Positions 1 to 8,727 of a stretch of DNA of 53,356 nt are shown in pieces (positions within the stretch are counted from its first letter, which is position 1; the number at the start of each line of letters is the position of its first letter). A program made the position numbers and the translations under genes. Where the stretch lies: positions 1-53,356 of the forward strand of contig CAMFGW010000021.1 of the NCBI GenBank assembly GCA_945952025.1, given 5' to 3'. Below the pieces are notes generated by a model. That model was not told the DNA's origin. It saw nothing but the letters and a program-made list of their open reading frames with translations, and searched no databases. Source of the stretch: an uncultured Paracoccaceae bacterium. GTDB taxonomy: Bacteria; Pseudomonadota; Alphaproteobacteria; Rhodobacterales; Rhodobacteraceae.

Positions 1-71
1 AACTCCGCTTCGCCATCCGCGAAGGCGGCCGCACCGTCGGCGCAGGTGTCGTGTCCAAGATCCTGAAGTAA
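1..71 (+). CDS. tuf: Elongation factor Tu, C-terminal end (partial)
   Basis: Only the last 23 codons are present, in the frame starting at base 3 and ending in TAA at 69-71. They read LRFAIREGGRTVGAGVVSKI followed by LK, which is the highly conserved C-terminus of EF-Tu domain 3. EF-Tu carries aminoacyl-tRNA to the ribosome as a GTP complex. A strong hairpin terminator follows the stop and tRNA-Trp comes next, the usual tuf-trnW neighbourhood of alphaproteobacteria. The rest of the gene lies off the left edge. Confidence 0.95.
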   Translation, partial: LRFAIREGGRTVGAGVVSKILK

Positions 72-92
72 GGGTTTCGGACCGACGATTTC

Positions 93-120
93 AGGGCCGC
101 CCCGCCGGGCGGCCCTTTCC
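93..120 (+). terminator. Rho-independent terminator after tuf
   Basis: Perfect 9-bp stem AGGGCCGCC (93-101) with GGCGGCCCT (108-116), short loop, followed by a T-rich run. It lies 21 nt after the tuf stop codon. A second GC hairpin without a T-tract (184-202) lies between it and the tRNA. Confidence 0.8.
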
Positions 121-270
121 TTTGGCACCCCCGAATAGACTCCGCTCCGCCCACATTTTCCTGTCCACAAGTATCCTGGGGGTGCGGGGGCAAAGCCCCC
201 GCGAGACCCCGCCAGCCCGCATTTCACCCTTGATTTCCCCCCCGCCCTGCCGTAACTCCCCCGCAGGCCT

Positions 271-346
271 AGGGGTATAGCTCAGCTGGTAGAGCGACGG
301 TCTCCAAAACCGTAGGTCGCGGGTTCGAACCCTGCTGCCCCTGCCA
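271..346 (+). tRNA. trnW: tRNA-Trp (anticodon CCA)
   Basis: A 76-nt cloverleaf. The acceptor stem AGGGGTA (271-277) pairs with TGCCCCT (336-342), with one T-G wobble. The D arm contains AGCTCAGCTGGTAGAGC, the anticodon loop is CTCCAAA, the T arm contains GGTTCGAACC, and the CCA end is encoded (344-346). The anticodon CCA assigns tryptophan. In most alphaproteobacteria trnW is followed by secE-nusG; here it is not. Confidence 0.97.
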
Positions 347-431
347 ACGGCCCTTCCGGTCAAACCCCCGATTCCGCTCCCCCCGATGGCGGGCTCGCAA
401 GCCGGACCCCCTGCGATGCCCCACCTTCGGC

Positions 432-1241
432 CTATGATACTGGTGGGTAGGCCAACGGCTCAAAAAGCCCGAATGCTTTACCGATGCGGACATAGTCCTG
501 CAGCGGTCTGGAGTTGCCGTGTTTTGCAGCACGCTCGAGATGAGTTCTGGCCAAGTCAACGGCCCTTCGACACAACTCCCTACTCCCAAGCTTGCGGGCC
601 AAGATAAGCGCGGCGAGTTCGCGTTCCGACGCAAGCCAAAAGAACCCATCCACGAGTGGGGTATCGGTCAGGAGAAACTCTAGGAAAGCGGATTCGGAAA
701 AGCCGTGGTCGCGCTGTATGGGCCATCCAAACTCAACATAGCGCTGAAAGGCTCGGTCAACCACGACCTTCAGCCGCGCATCGTCGTCACCCACCCACAG
801 AACGCCGTCTTCCGTCCCATACTCGGCGATATGTTCAGCCACCTTCTGCGCGTCAAACCGCACCGCGCCGGTCTCCTCGAACCATATTCCCTTGTCCTTG
901 TAGCCGCCGGTTTTCTTTTTCCATACCGACATCAGTTGGCCATAGGCGGTGAAGGATGGACCCTTGAAGTTTGGCGCGTAGAGTCCCGACTTGATCAGGA
1001 GATCTTCCACGGCAGTACTTCGGATGCCAATCGACAGCGCGAGGTCCACACCTTTATATCGATACTCACCACTATATCGATAATTGGCGTGCACATCGAC
1101 GCAGACATGGCCGATGGGTGTTTCTTGCAAGAACTGGTCAGGATTCTTGCGTGGGGGATCAACGAAGCCAAAGGCCGTCAGCCTTTCGCCCAACGCCGCG
1201 ACGAACCGTTTGCGCAGCGCGATCAGGTCACCTTTGGCCAC
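432..1241 (-). CDS. Hypothetical protein, 269 aa
   Basis: Reads from a GTG start at 1239-1241 (preceded by a run of G residues that could serve as a ribosome site) to a stop at 432. The product is soluble-looking, with no signal peptide or membrane segment. The N-terminal part has a charged helix (KGDLIALRKRFVAALGERL) and the sequence is rich in aromatic residues. I recognise no domain. Base composition is visibly less GC-rich than the neighbours, and the gene stands alone between two tRNA genes in the place normally held by secE-nusG. It is therefore a candidate horizontally acquired gene. The antisense reading frames over it look like shadows. Confidence 0.65.
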   Translation of the reverse strand: MAKGDLIALRKRFVAALGERLTAFGFVDPPRKNPDQFLQETPIGHVCVDVHANYRYSGEYRYKGVDLALSIGIRSTAVEDLLIKSGLYAPNFKGPSFTAYGQLMSVWKKKTGGYKDKGIWFEETGAVRFDAQKVAEHIAEYGTEDGVLWVGDDDARLKVVVDRAFQRYVEFGWPIQRDHGFSESAFLEFLLTDTPLVDGFFWLASERELAALILARKLGSRELCRRAVDLARTHLERAAKHGNSRPLQDYVRIGKAFGLFEPLAYPPVS

Positions 1242-1611
1242 TCACCCCCCCGAAGCAAAAAAGCGACTCGATGGCAGTCGCGACATCCTGGAGGAAACCA
1301 CCCAAGTCGCCACCTGTCGACGCTCATTCGCTTGCGCCCCGCCTGCCAAAGCTAGGGGCCGTCTCCTCGGGGCGCCACGACCAACCCCATCGCCCCTCGG
1401 GCTTCGCCAGCGACCGCGAAAGGGTCGAACACCTGTTCGCGCTCTACGAGGCGATGGTGGCGCCCCTCCTCGCCCGGCCCCAAAAGCGGCGGCGGCGCGA
1501 ACCCTGACAGGGAAACACCCTGCCGCCGCCGTGCCGACAGCGTATGTACAGTGTATGCACGGATGCTGCATGCAGATCACACGGCAAGTTCCGGGAATCT
1601 TCGGGAGAGAT
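1242..1611. other. Intergenic region with possible coding remnant beside tRNA-Met
   Basis: About 370 nt with no convincing complete gene. A plus-strand stretch at roughly 1405-1507 reads like the C-terminal end of a protein (DRERVEHLFALYEAMVAPLL, then a basic tail KRRRREP and stop), but nothing upstream in that frame looks coding. It may be the end of a decayed gene. It lies directly at the 3' side of tRNA-Met, a common integration site. The origin of the remnant is not recognised. Confidence 0.35.
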
Positions 1612-1688
1612 TGGTGGCGAGGGAGGGACTCGAACCCTCGACCTCGCGATTATGAGTCGCGCGCTCTAACCAGCTGAGCTACCTAGCC
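1612..1688 (-). tRNA. tRNA-Met (anticodon CAT, elongator type)
   Basis: A 77-nt cloverleaf on the minus strand. The 5' end is GGCTAGGTAGCTCAGCTGG, the anticodon loop contains CTCATAA, the T arm contains GGTTCGAGTCC, and CCA is encoded. The sequence resembles elongator tRNA-Met (G1-C72 paired, so not an initiator). The acceptor stem GGCTAGG / CCTCGCC has one non-pairing position (T4 opposite C69). The CAT anticodon could in principle be a lysidine-modified Ile tRNA, but the body resembles Met. Confidence 0.92.
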
Positions 1689-1766
1689 ACGCGGGTCTGG
1701 TAGGGCAGCGGGCGCGGCGCGTCAAGGGGGCTCGGAAGCTTGTCGTGCGGCGTCTACAGCGCGCGC

Positions 1767-2768
1767 CTAGATACGGTAATAGTCGCGATACCAGGCGACA
1801 AAGCGTTCAATTCCTTCGTCAATTCCGGTTTCCGGCCGAAAGCCGGTCAGGCGGCCCAGAAGGCCCGTGTCGGCCCAGGTCGCGCGCACGTCGCCCTTCT
1901 GCATCTCGCGTAGCTTGCGGATGGCCTGGGTGCCGGTCGCGCGCTCGATCGCCTCGATGAATCGGGCCAGTGCCACCTTCTCGCCATTGCCGATGTTGAC
2001 GACGCGCCAGGGGGCGACGGGGGACAGGCTGTCGTCCGGGGCGGGCTGGCCGCGTTCGGGCGCCACCGGGACCAGGGCCGCGATGCCGCGCACGAGGTCG
2101 GTGACGTAGGTGAAGTCGCGAAACATCTCTCCGCCGCCGAAAAGCTGGATCGGGCGGCCTTCGAGGATCGCCGAGGTGAAGAGGTGAGGCGCCATGTCCG
2201 GGCGGCCCCAGGGGCCATAGACGGTGAAGAAGCGAAAGCAGGTGGTAGGCAGGCCGTAGAGGTCGGCCCAGGCGTGGCTGATCGCCTCGCCCGCCTTCTT
2301 TGTCGCGGCGTAGAGCGAGACCTGGGCGTCGGCCTTGTCGGTCTCGCGGTAGGGCATGTCGCGATTGGCGCCATAGACGGATGAGGTCGAGGCCAGCATC
2401 AGATGGCGGGGCTTCACCTCTCGCGCGGCCTCCAGCACGTTGAAAAGGCCGTCGATATTGGCGCTGATGTAAGAGCGCGGCGCCTCGAGCGAATAGCGCA
2501 CGCCGGCCTGCGCGGCCAGGTGGACGATGATGTCGGGGGCAAAGGCGCGGATGTCGGTCAGGACAAGGTCGGTGTCCTCGAGCATGCCGCGGGTGAAGCT
2601 GAACCCCGGCCGCCCGGTCAGAAGGGCAAGCCGCGCCTCTTTCAGTGCGGGGTCGTAGTAGGGGGTCATGCCGTCGAAGCCGTGGACCGTCGCGCCCTGT
2701 GACAGAAGCAGGTCGCAAAGGTGGTAGCCGATGAAGCCTGCGGCCCCGGTCACATAGATGCGCGTCAT
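1767..2768 (-). CDS. NAD-dependent epimerase (UDP-glucuronate 4-epimerase-like)
   Basis: A 333-aa extended short-chain dehydrogenase. The N-terminal Rossmann motif is GAAGFIG (residues about 8-14), and the catalytic motif is SSVYG followed downstream by YAATK (Tyr-X3-Lys). HLAAQAGVRYSLEAPRSYI and TVYGPWGRPDMAPHLF are typical of UDP-glucuronate/UDP-galacturonate 4-epimerases (LpsL/Cap1J type), which supply sugars for surface polysaccharide. The start at 2766-2768 is preceded by a G-rich run. A much longer reading frame through this start continues antisense across selD and is rejected. The exact substrate cannot be read from the sequence. Confidence 0.9.
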   Translation of the reverse strand: MTRIYVTGAAGFIGYHLCDLLLSQGATVHGFDGMTPYYDPALKEARLALLTGRPGFSFTRGMLEDTDLVLTDIRAFAPDIIVHLAAQAGVRYSLEAPRSYISANIDGLFNVLEAAREVKPRHLMLASTSSVYGANRDMPYRETDKADAQVSLYAATKKAGEAISHAWADLYGLPTTCFRFFTVYGPWGRPDMAPHLFTSAILEGRPIQLFGGGEMFRDFTYVTDLVRGIAALVPVAPERGQPAPDDSLSPVAPWRVVNIGNGEKVALARFIEAIERATGTQAIRKLREMQKGDVRATWADTGLLGRLTGFRPETGIDEGIERFVAWYRDYYRI

Positions 2769-2873
2769 CTGTCCCCCCGGTGCCCCCAATGGTGCCTCGC
2801 AGCCCCATCTAGTCGGAAGGGGCGGGAACTTCCAACCCTCGCGCTGGCCGTTTTGGCAGGTTAGGGTCCGGCC

Positions 2874-5060
2874 ATGAGGCGAATGGCAACAATGACCCCC
2901 CTGCCCCCGGCTTTGACCCGCGATCTGGTGCTGGTCGGCGGGGGGCATGCGCATGCGCTGGCCTTGCGGATGTGGGCGATGGACCCCTTGCCGGGCGTCC
3001 GGCTGACGCTGATCTCGCCCGAGCCGGTCGCGGCCTATTCGGGGATGCTGCCGGGGGTCGTCGCGGGCCATTATCCGGCCGGGGCGATCGAACTGGACCT
3101 GGTGCGGCTTGCGGGGATCGCGGGCGCGCGGCTGATCCTGGCGCCAGCGACCGGGATCGACCGGGCCGCGCGGCGGGTGATGGTCGCGGGGCGGGCGCCG
3201 GTCGCCTATGACCTTCTGTCGCTCGACATCGGCATCACCAGTGCCATGCCGGACCTGCCCGGCTTTGCCGAACATGGGGTACCCGCCAAGCCGCTCGACG
3301 CTTTCGCGGCGGCGTGGGAGGCGTTCATGGCGGCGCGCCCGAGGGGCGCGCGGGTGGTGGTGATCGGGGGCGGCATCGCCGGGGTGGAGCTGGCGCTCGC
3401 GGCCCGCAGACGGTCCGGGGCCGAGGTGACGATCATCGAGCGGGACCGGGCGCTTGCCGCCGTGGGCAGGGGCGCGCGGGCGGCCTTGCTGGCGCATCTG
3501 GCTGAGGCGGATGTCACCTTGCGCGAAGGCGTGGCGGCGGTCGCGGTCGAGGCGGGGGCGGTTCTTCTGGTCGACGGGACGCGGGTGCCGTCGGACTTCA
3601 CGCTCGGTGCCGCGCGGGCGACGGCGCAGGGGTGGCCCGGCGCCTCGGGGCTTGGGGCCGAGCCGGGCGGGTTCGTCCGGGTCCTGCCCTCGCTGCAAAC
3701 CGAAACCGACCCGCTGATCTTTGCTGCCGGGGACATGGCGCACATGGTGGAAAGCCCGCGCCCCAAGGCCGGGGTCTTTGCCGTCCGGCAGGCGCCCGTC
3801 CTGTTCCACAACCTGCGCGCGGCGCTGGCGGGGCGATCCTTGCGCCCCTACCGGCCGCAGCGGGATTACCTGAAGCTGATCTCGACCGGGGGCAAGGGCG
3901 CGGTCGCGGACAAATGGGGGCTGCGGCTCGACGGGGCGTGGCTCTGGCGCTGGAAGGACAGGATCGACCGGCGCTTCATGGCGATGTTTCAGGACCAGCC
4001 CGCGACCGAGGCGCCCGGGGCGCGTGAGGCGAACGGGCCGCCCGAGGCGAAGGCGGATGACCCGTTCGGCGGCCGGCCCCTTTGCGGCGGCTGCGGCGCG
4101 AAGGTCGGGCGGGGCGCGCTCTTGGCCGCGCTCGACGGGCTGCCTGCGCCGATGCGGGCCGACGTGATCGCGGGCGCGGGCGACGATGCGGCGATCCTGG
4201 CCATGGGCGGGCGGCAGCAGGTCCTCACCACCGACCACCTGCGCGCCTTCTGGGCCGATCCCTGGCTCATGGCGCGGCTGACCGCCATTCACGCCATGGG
4301 CGACATCTGGTCGATGGGGGCCGAGGCTCAGGCCGCCCTGTCGCAGATCACGCTGCCGCCGATGGACGAGCGCCTTCAGGGCCGGACGGTGGCCGAGATC
4401 CTGGACGCGGCGGTCGGCGTCTTTGGGCCAGAGGGCGCGGACCTGGTCGGCGGCCATACGACGCTGGGCGCCGAGATGGTGATCGGCTTCACGCTGACGG
4501 GCCTTGCCGACCGGGCCATCCGGCAGGGCGGCGCGCGGGCCGGTGACGCGCTGATCCTGACGAAGCCCATCGGGTCCGGCCTGATCCTTGCCGCAGCGAT
4601 GGCTGGCCGCGCGCCGGGGCGAGTGGTGGCGGGGGCGCTTGCGTCCATGGCGCGGCCGCAGGGCGACGCGGCGCGGCTCCTTGCGCCCGGGGCCCATGCG
4701 ATGACGGACGTGACCGGCTTTGGCCTTGCCGGGCATCTTCTGGCGATGGCCGAAGCCTCGGGCCTGCGCGCGGTCCTCGACCTGGCGGCGGTGCCGATCC
4801 TGCCGGGGGCCGAGGCGCTGGCGGCGGCGGGCGAGGGGTCGAGCCTGCTGCCCGCAAACCGCGCGGCGGCGGTGAAGATGTTCTTCACGCCTGGGCCAAG
4901 GGCCGACCTGCTGTTCGATCCGCAGACGGCGGGCGGCCTTCTGGCCGCCGTGGCGCCCGAGGCGGCGGAAGGGCTCGTCGCCCGGCTCAGGGCGATGGGC
5001 GAAGAGGCCGCCCTTATCGGCCGGTTCGAGGCCGGCGAGCCGGGCGTGACCGTCGCGTAA
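2874..5060 (+). CDS. selD: Selenide, water dikinase fused to FAD-dependent NADH dehydrogenase-like domain
   Basis: A 728-aa fusion. Residues about 1-390 are a pyridine-nucleotide-disulfide oxidoreductase-like domain with dinucleotide-binding motifs VLVGGGHAH and VVVIGGGIAGVE. Residues about 395-728 are SelD, which makes selenophosphate from selenide and ATP. The SelD active site reads CGGCGAK at 404-410: Cys407 corresponds to the essential Cys17 of E. coli SelD and Lys410 to Lys20, while the second E. coli cysteine (Cys19) is Ala409. GAGDDAA, TTDHLRAF, VGGHTTLG and TDVTGFGLAGHLL are family signatures. In-frame ATGs at 2874, 2883 and 2892 leave the start uncertain. It ends 7 nt from the convergent usp gene. 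The likely client here is MnmH (29625-30662). Confidence 0.93.
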   Translation: MRRMATMTPLPPALTRDLVLVGGGHAHALALRMWAMDPLPGVRLTLISPEPVAAYSGMLPGVVAGHYPAGAIELDLVRLAGIAGARLILAPATGIDRAARRVMVAGRAPVAYDLLSLDIGITSAMPDLPGFAEHGVPAKPLDAFAAAWEAFMAARPRGARVVVIGGGIAGVELALAARRRSGAEVTIIERDRALAAVGRGARAALLAHLAEADVTLREGVAAVAVEAGAVLLVDGTRVPSDFTLGAARATAQGWPGASGLGAEPGGFVRVLPSLQTETDPLIFAAGDMAHMVESPRPKAGVFAVRQAPVLFHNLRAALAGRSLRPYRPQRDYLKLISTGGKGAVADKWGLRLDGAWLWRWKDRIDRRFMAMFQDQPATEAPGAREANGPPEAKADDPFGGRPLCGGCGAKVGRGALLAALDGLPAPMRADVIAGAGDDAAILAMGGRQQVLTTDHLRAFWADPWLMARLTAIHAMGDIWSMGAEAQAALSQITLPPMDERLQGRTVAEILDAAVGVFGPEGADLVGGHTTLGAEMVIGFTLTGLADRAIRQGGARAGDALILTKPIGSGLILAAAMAGRAPGRVVAGALASMARPQGDAARLLAPGAHAMTDVTGFGLAGHLLAMAEASGLRAVLDLAAVPILPGAEALAAAGEGSSLLPANRAAAVKMFFTPGPRADLLFDPQTAGGLLAAVAPEAAEGLVARLRAMGEEAALIGRFEAGEPGVTVA

Positions 5061-5067
5061 ACCCCTG

Positions 5068-5916
5068 TCAGTGCACGGAAAAAAGCGGCAGTGGCGCGAT
5101 TTCGAACAGCTCGCGCGTGGCGCCGCCCAGGATCGCCTCGCGGAAGCGGGAATGGCCGTAGGCGCCGATCACCATCATGTCCGCCCCCTTCTCGACCGCG
5201 TGGCGCACCAGCGTTTCGGAAACGCGCGGCTCGGTCCGGGCAAGGACCGACAGTTCCGCCCTTACGCCGTGGCGCGCCAGATATTGCGACAGAAGCCCGC
5301 CGGGGTCGGACCGTTCGGGGCCACGGGGGTCGGGCTCGATGATCGCCACGTCGACGCGGGTCGCGGCCTTCAGGAAGGGCATCGCGGCGCGGACGGCGTT
5401 CAGGGACTGGCGGCTGTCGTTCCAGCCGATGGTGATGACCTTGCCGAAATTCGCGCCGTGAACGTTGTCGGGCAGGAGTAGCGCGGGCGCGCCGGCTTCG
5501 AAGAGCGCGGCCTCGACCACCAGGTCCTCGTCCGGCACCGCTCCCTTGCCGAAGGGCTTGGGCAGCACGACCATATCGGCGAAGCGCGCGACATGGCCCA
5601 CCTGGCCGATGACGCTGTCGACGGGCGCGACGGCCGTTTCGACCGCCCAGCGGATCTCTTCGCCGGTCATGCGCTCGCGCACCGCGGCCTCGAGCGCGAG
5701 GGCATCTTCGCGGGCGCGATTGACGGTTTCCTGAAGGACGATCGGCGCCAGAGGTGCGGCGCCGACGTAGTAATATCCAGCCATCGCCCGGTCGAGCGTC
5801 AGGCACAGGATGTCGAGGTGGGCGTCATGCGACCGGGCCAGCGCGATGGCTGCATCGAGTTGCCGGTGCAGCGCCGTTGCGCGGGTGACAACGGTCAGAA
5901 GAGATTTGCACGTCAT
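5068..5916 (-). CDS. Universal stress protein, tandem Usp domains
   Basis: A 282-aa protein with two UspA-like domains, about residues 1-140 and 150-282. The second ends in the ATP-binding-like pattern MMVIGAYGHSRFREAILGGA. The start at 5914-5916 (MTCKSLLTVV) is chosen because AGGAG lies about 8 nt upstream; the frame stays open further upstream without a ribosome site. The gene is divergent from ccoN, and an FNR box at 5976-5989 lies at a suitable distance upstream. Low-oxygen induction is inferred. Tandem Usp proteins with FNR-type control are common next to cbb3 oxidase genes. Confidence 0.9.
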   Translation of the reverse strand: MTCKSLLTVVTRATALHRQLDAAIALARSHDAHLDILCLTLDRAMAGYYYVGAAPLAPIVLQETVNRAREDALALEAAVRERMTGEEIRWAVETAVAPVDSVIGQVGHVARFADMVVLPKPFGKGAVPDEDLVVEAALFEAGAPALLLPDNVHGANFGKVITIGWNDSRQSLNAVRAAMPFLKAATRVDVAIIEPDPRGPERSDPGGLLSQYLARHGVRAELSVLARTEPRVSETLVRHAVEKGADMMVIGAYGHSRFREAILGGATRELFEIAPLPLFSVH

Positions 5917-5975
5917 GGACGAACTCCTGTTTCCAGCGGTGTGCCTGAAAGGTAGCGTCGCCCCAAGCCGGTGCT

Positions 5976-5989
5976 TTGACAAGGATCAA
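5976..5989 (-). promoter_or_regulatory. FNR/FnrL box upstream of usp
   Basis: TTGAC-AAGG-ATCAA, matching the FNR consensus TTGAT-N4-ATCAA with one change. Its centre is about 66 nt upstream of the usp start codon, so a class II promoter (site near -41.5) would start transcription about 25 nt before the ATG. Confidence 0.8.
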
Positions 5990-6030
5990 GCTCGTCATCG
6001 CCCCGGCCCTCGGCTCGTTGGCCCCCCGAA

Positions 6031-6044
6031 TTGACGCAGATCAA
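6031..6044 (+). promoter_or_regulatory. FNR/FnrL box upstream of ccoNOQP
   Basis: TTGAC-GCAG-ATCAA, one mismatch to the FNR consensus. It is centred about 97 nt upstream of the ccoN start at 6135, consistent with the FnrL control of ccoNOQP known in Rhodobacter. Confidence 0.85.
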
Positions 6045-6134
6045 GGACCGCCCGGCGGAACCCGGCCTAAGCCGAACCATCCGATAAGGCCCGGCGCAGA
6101 CCGGGTCTGAAAGACTATGCGAAGGGACGCTGAC

Positions 6135-7733
6135 ATGTGGGAATATCTCTTGCTTGCCATTTTGGCAGCGATCGCGGTTTTCGCCGCCATCGCCGCCAAT
6201 TATGCGCACGACCTGGCCTATATGGTAAACGCTCTGACCGTCATGCTTGCCGCCGCCATGACATTCGTCTGGGCGCTGAGGCAGGTGGGCGCGCCAAAGC
6301 CGAACCTGGCCAACGAGTATGAGGACGGCGTGATCCGCGCCGGGGTGATCGCGACGTGCTTCTGGGGCATCGTCGGCTTCCTGGTCGGCGTGGTCATCGC
6401 GCTGCAGCTGGCATTTCCGTCGCTGAACTTCGAATGGGCGCAGGGCTACCTGAACTTCGGGCGCCTGCGGCCGGTCCATACTTCGGGCGTCATCTTCGCC
6501 TTCTGTGGCAACGCGCTGATCATGTCGGCCTTCTACGTCGTGCAGCGCACGTGCGGGGCGCGGCTCTGGGGCGGCAAGCTTGGCTGGTTCGTCTTCTGGG
6601 GCTATCAGCTCTTCATCGTGCTCGCGGCCTCGGGCTATGTGCTTGGCGCCACGCAGAGCAAGGAATATGCCGAACCCGAATGGCTGACGGACTGGTGGCT
6701 GACCGTCGTCTGGCTGGCCTTCCTGGCGGTCTTCGTCGGCACGCTGGTCAAGCGGCGCGAGCCTCATATCTACGTGGCCAACTGGTTCTTCCTGGCCTTC
6801 ATCGTGACCATCGCGATGCTGCATGTGGTCAACAACCTGTCGATCCCTGTCTCGCTTCTGGGCTCGAAGTCGGTGCAGGTCTTTTCAGGCGTGCAGGATG
6901 CGATGGTCCAGTGGTGGTATGGCCACAACGCGGTCGGCTTCCTGCTGACCGCGGGCTTCCTGGGCATGATGTATTACTTCGTGCCGAAGCAGGCCGAGCG
7001 TCCGGTCTACAGCTACAAGCTGTCGATCATCCACTTCTGGGCGCTGATCTTCCTTTATATCTGGGCCGGTCCGCACCACCTGCACTATACCGCCCTGCCG
7101 GACTGGGCGGCGACGCTGGGCATGGTGATGTCGATCATCCTGTGGATGCCGTCCTGGGGTGGCATGATCAACGGTCTGATGACGCTCTCGGGCGCCTGGG
7201 ACAAGCTGCGCACGGACCCGATCATCCGCATGATGGTGGTGTCCATCGGCTTTTACGGCATGTCGACCTTCGAAGGTCCGATGATGTCGATCAAGGCCGT
7301 GAACTCGCTTTCCCACTATACCGACTGGACCATCGGCCACGTCCATTCCGGCGCGCTTGGCTGGAACGGCATGATCACTTTCGGCGCGCTCTACTACCTG
7401 ACGCCGCGCCTCTGGGGGCGTGAGCGGCTCTACTCGCTGAGCCTCGTCAGCTGGCACTTCTGGCTCGCCACCATCGGGATCGTGCTTTACGCCGCCTCGA
7501 TGTGGGTGTCGGGCATCATGCAGGGCCTGATGTGGCGCGAAGTCGACAGCCAGGGCTTCCTCGTGAACGCCTTTGCCGATGCGGTCGCTGCGGCCCATCC
7601 GATGTTCGTGGTGCGGGCGCTTGGCGGGATCATGTTCCTCGCCGGTGGTCTCATCATGGTCTACAACCTCTGGGCAACCGTCGCCAAGCAGCCGGCTCAC
7701 GCCGCGCTCGCCGCGCCGATCCCGGCCGAATAA
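6135..7733 (+). CDS. ccoN: cbb3-type cytochrome c oxidase subunit I
   Basis: A 532-aa catalytic subunit that reduces O2 to water at the heme b3-CuB centre in the inner membrane. It is strongly hydrophobic throughout, with about 12 or more membrane segments. Conserved stretches include [62 protein letters not shown] and [13 protein letters not shown], which hold the histidine ligands for hemes and CuB. ATG 6135 is chosen over the in-frame ATG at 6117 because AAGGGA at 6122-6127 is well spaced before it. It is the first gene of ccoNOQP and lies downstream of an FNR box. Confidence 0.97.
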   Translation: MWEYLLLAILAAIAVFAAIAANYAHDLAYMVNALTVMLAAAMTFVWALRQVGAPKPNLANEYEDGVIRAGVIATCFWGIVGFLVGVVIALQLAFPSLNFEWAQGYLNFGRLRPVHTSGVIFAFCGNALIMSAFYVVQRTCGARLWGGKLGWFVFWGYQLFIVLAASGYVLGATQSKEYAEPEWLTDWWLTVVWLAFLAVFVGTLVKRREPHIYVANWFFLAFIVTIAMLHVVNNLSIPVSLLGSKSVQVFSGVQDAMVQWWYGHNAVGFLLTAGFLGMMYYFVPKQAERPVYSYKLSIIHFWALIFLYIWAGPHHLHYTALPDWAATLGMVMSIILWMPSWGGMINGLMTLSGAWDKLRTDPIIRMMVVSIGFYGMSTFEGPMMSIKAVNSLSHYTDWTIGHVHSGALGWNGMITFGALYYLTPRLWGRERLYSLSLVSWHFWLATIGIVLYAASMWVSGIMQGLMWREVDSQGFLVNAFADAVAAAHPMFVVRALGGIMFLAGGLIMVYNLWATVAKQPAHAALAAPIPAE

Positions 7734-7746
7734 GGGGGGCCGGTTC

Positions 7747-8472
7747 ATGTCGTTCCTGCAAAAACACCAAGCGCTCGAGCGCAACGTCACGCTGCTTCTG
7801 GTCGGCTCGCTTCTGGTCGTGTCGATCGGCGGCATCGTCGAGATCGCGCCCCTCTTCTACCTTCAGAACACGATCGAGAAGGTCGAGGGGATGCGGCCCT
7901 ACACACCGCTGGAGCTGACCGGCCGCGACATCTACATCCGCGAGGGCTGCTACCTCTGCCACAGCCAGATGATCCGGCCGATGCGCGACGAGGTCGAGCG
8001 TTACGGCCACTACTCGCTGGCGGCGGAATCGATGTATGACCATCCGTTCCAGTGGGGCTCGAAGCGGACGGGGCCCGACCTTGCCCGCGTTGGCGGCCGC
8101 TATTCCGATCAGTGGCATGTCGAGCATCTGACCAACCCGCAGTCTGTCGTGCCCGAATCGGTGATGCCGAAATATGGCTTCCTGTCCGACCGCTCGATCG
8201 ACACCGAGGATCTTCAGGCCAAGCTGAAGGTTCATGCGATGGTCGGCGTGCCCTACACGTCCGACATGATCGAGAATGCCCTGGCCGACTTCGCGGCCCA
8301 GGCCAATCCCGATGCGGACGCAACCGGGCTTCAGGAACGCTATCCGGGTGCCAAGGCGGCCAATTTCGACGGCCACCCGGCGCTGACGGAAATGGATGCG
8401 CTGATCGCCTACCTCCAGGTCCTGGGGACGATGGTCGACTTCAAGACCTTCAACCCCGACCAACCGCGCTGA
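7747..8472 (+). CDS. ccoO: cbb3-type cytochrome c oxidase subunit II (monoheme cytochrome c)
   Basis: A 241-aa membrane-anchored cytochrome c that passes electrons from CcoP toward CcoN. There is one N-terminal transmembrane segment (about residues 15-38: [20 protein letters not shown]), then the heme c motif CYLCH in the family signature [14 protein letters not shown]. It starts at ATG 7747, 13 nt after the ccoN stop, with GGGGGCCGG upstream. Confidence 0.96.
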   Translation: MSFLQKHQALERNVTLLLVGSLLVVSIGGIVEIAPLFYLQNTIEKVEGMRPYTPLELTGRDIYIREGCYLCHSQMIRPMRDEVERYGHYSLAAESMYDHPFQWGSKRTGPDLARVGGRYSDQWHVEHLTNPQSVVPESVMPKYGFLSDRSIDTEDLQAKLKVHAMVGVPYTSDMIENALADFAAQANPDADATGLQERYPGAKAANFDGHPALTEMDALIAYLQVLGTMVDFKTFNPDQPR

Positions 8473-8481
8473 GGCCGGGTC

Positions 8482-8727
8482 ATGGAGCAGTACAGCCTGT
8501 TGCGCGAGTTCGCGGACAGTTGGGCGCTTCTGGTGATGGCGATCTTCTTCGTCGCCATGCTGATCTGGCCCTTCGTCCGCCCGAATGCGCGCACGTTCTA
8601 CGAGGACCCCTCGCAGATTCCCTTCCGCCATGAAGACAAGCCCGCCCCCGAGGTCCGGGGCGGGGAGATTCCGAACGACGGGCAGCCCCATGGGCAGATC
8701 CCCGGGCAGCCCAAGGAGGCACGCTGA
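8482..8727 (+). CDS. ccoQ: cbb3-type cytochrome c oxidase subunit CcoQ
   Basis: An 81-aa small subunit with one transmembrane helix (about residues 13-31: [19 protein letters not shown]) followed by the typical [19 protein letters not shown] stretch. The tail is Pro/Gly-rich and longer than in many CcoQ proteins. CcoQ stabilises the complex. The stop codon overlaps the ccoP start (TGATG). Confidence 0.92.
   Translation: MEQYSLLREFADSWALLVMAIFFVAMLIWPFVRPNARTFYEDPSQIPFRHEDKPAPEVRGGEIPNDGQPHGQIPGQPKEAR

Noticed and set aside
2769-4736. Long minus-strand reading frame running through selD and fused to the epimerase frame
   Set aside because: Antisense to the clearly real selD gene, with Arg/Pro/Gly-rich shadow composition and no ribosome site; the epimerase has its own start at 2768.
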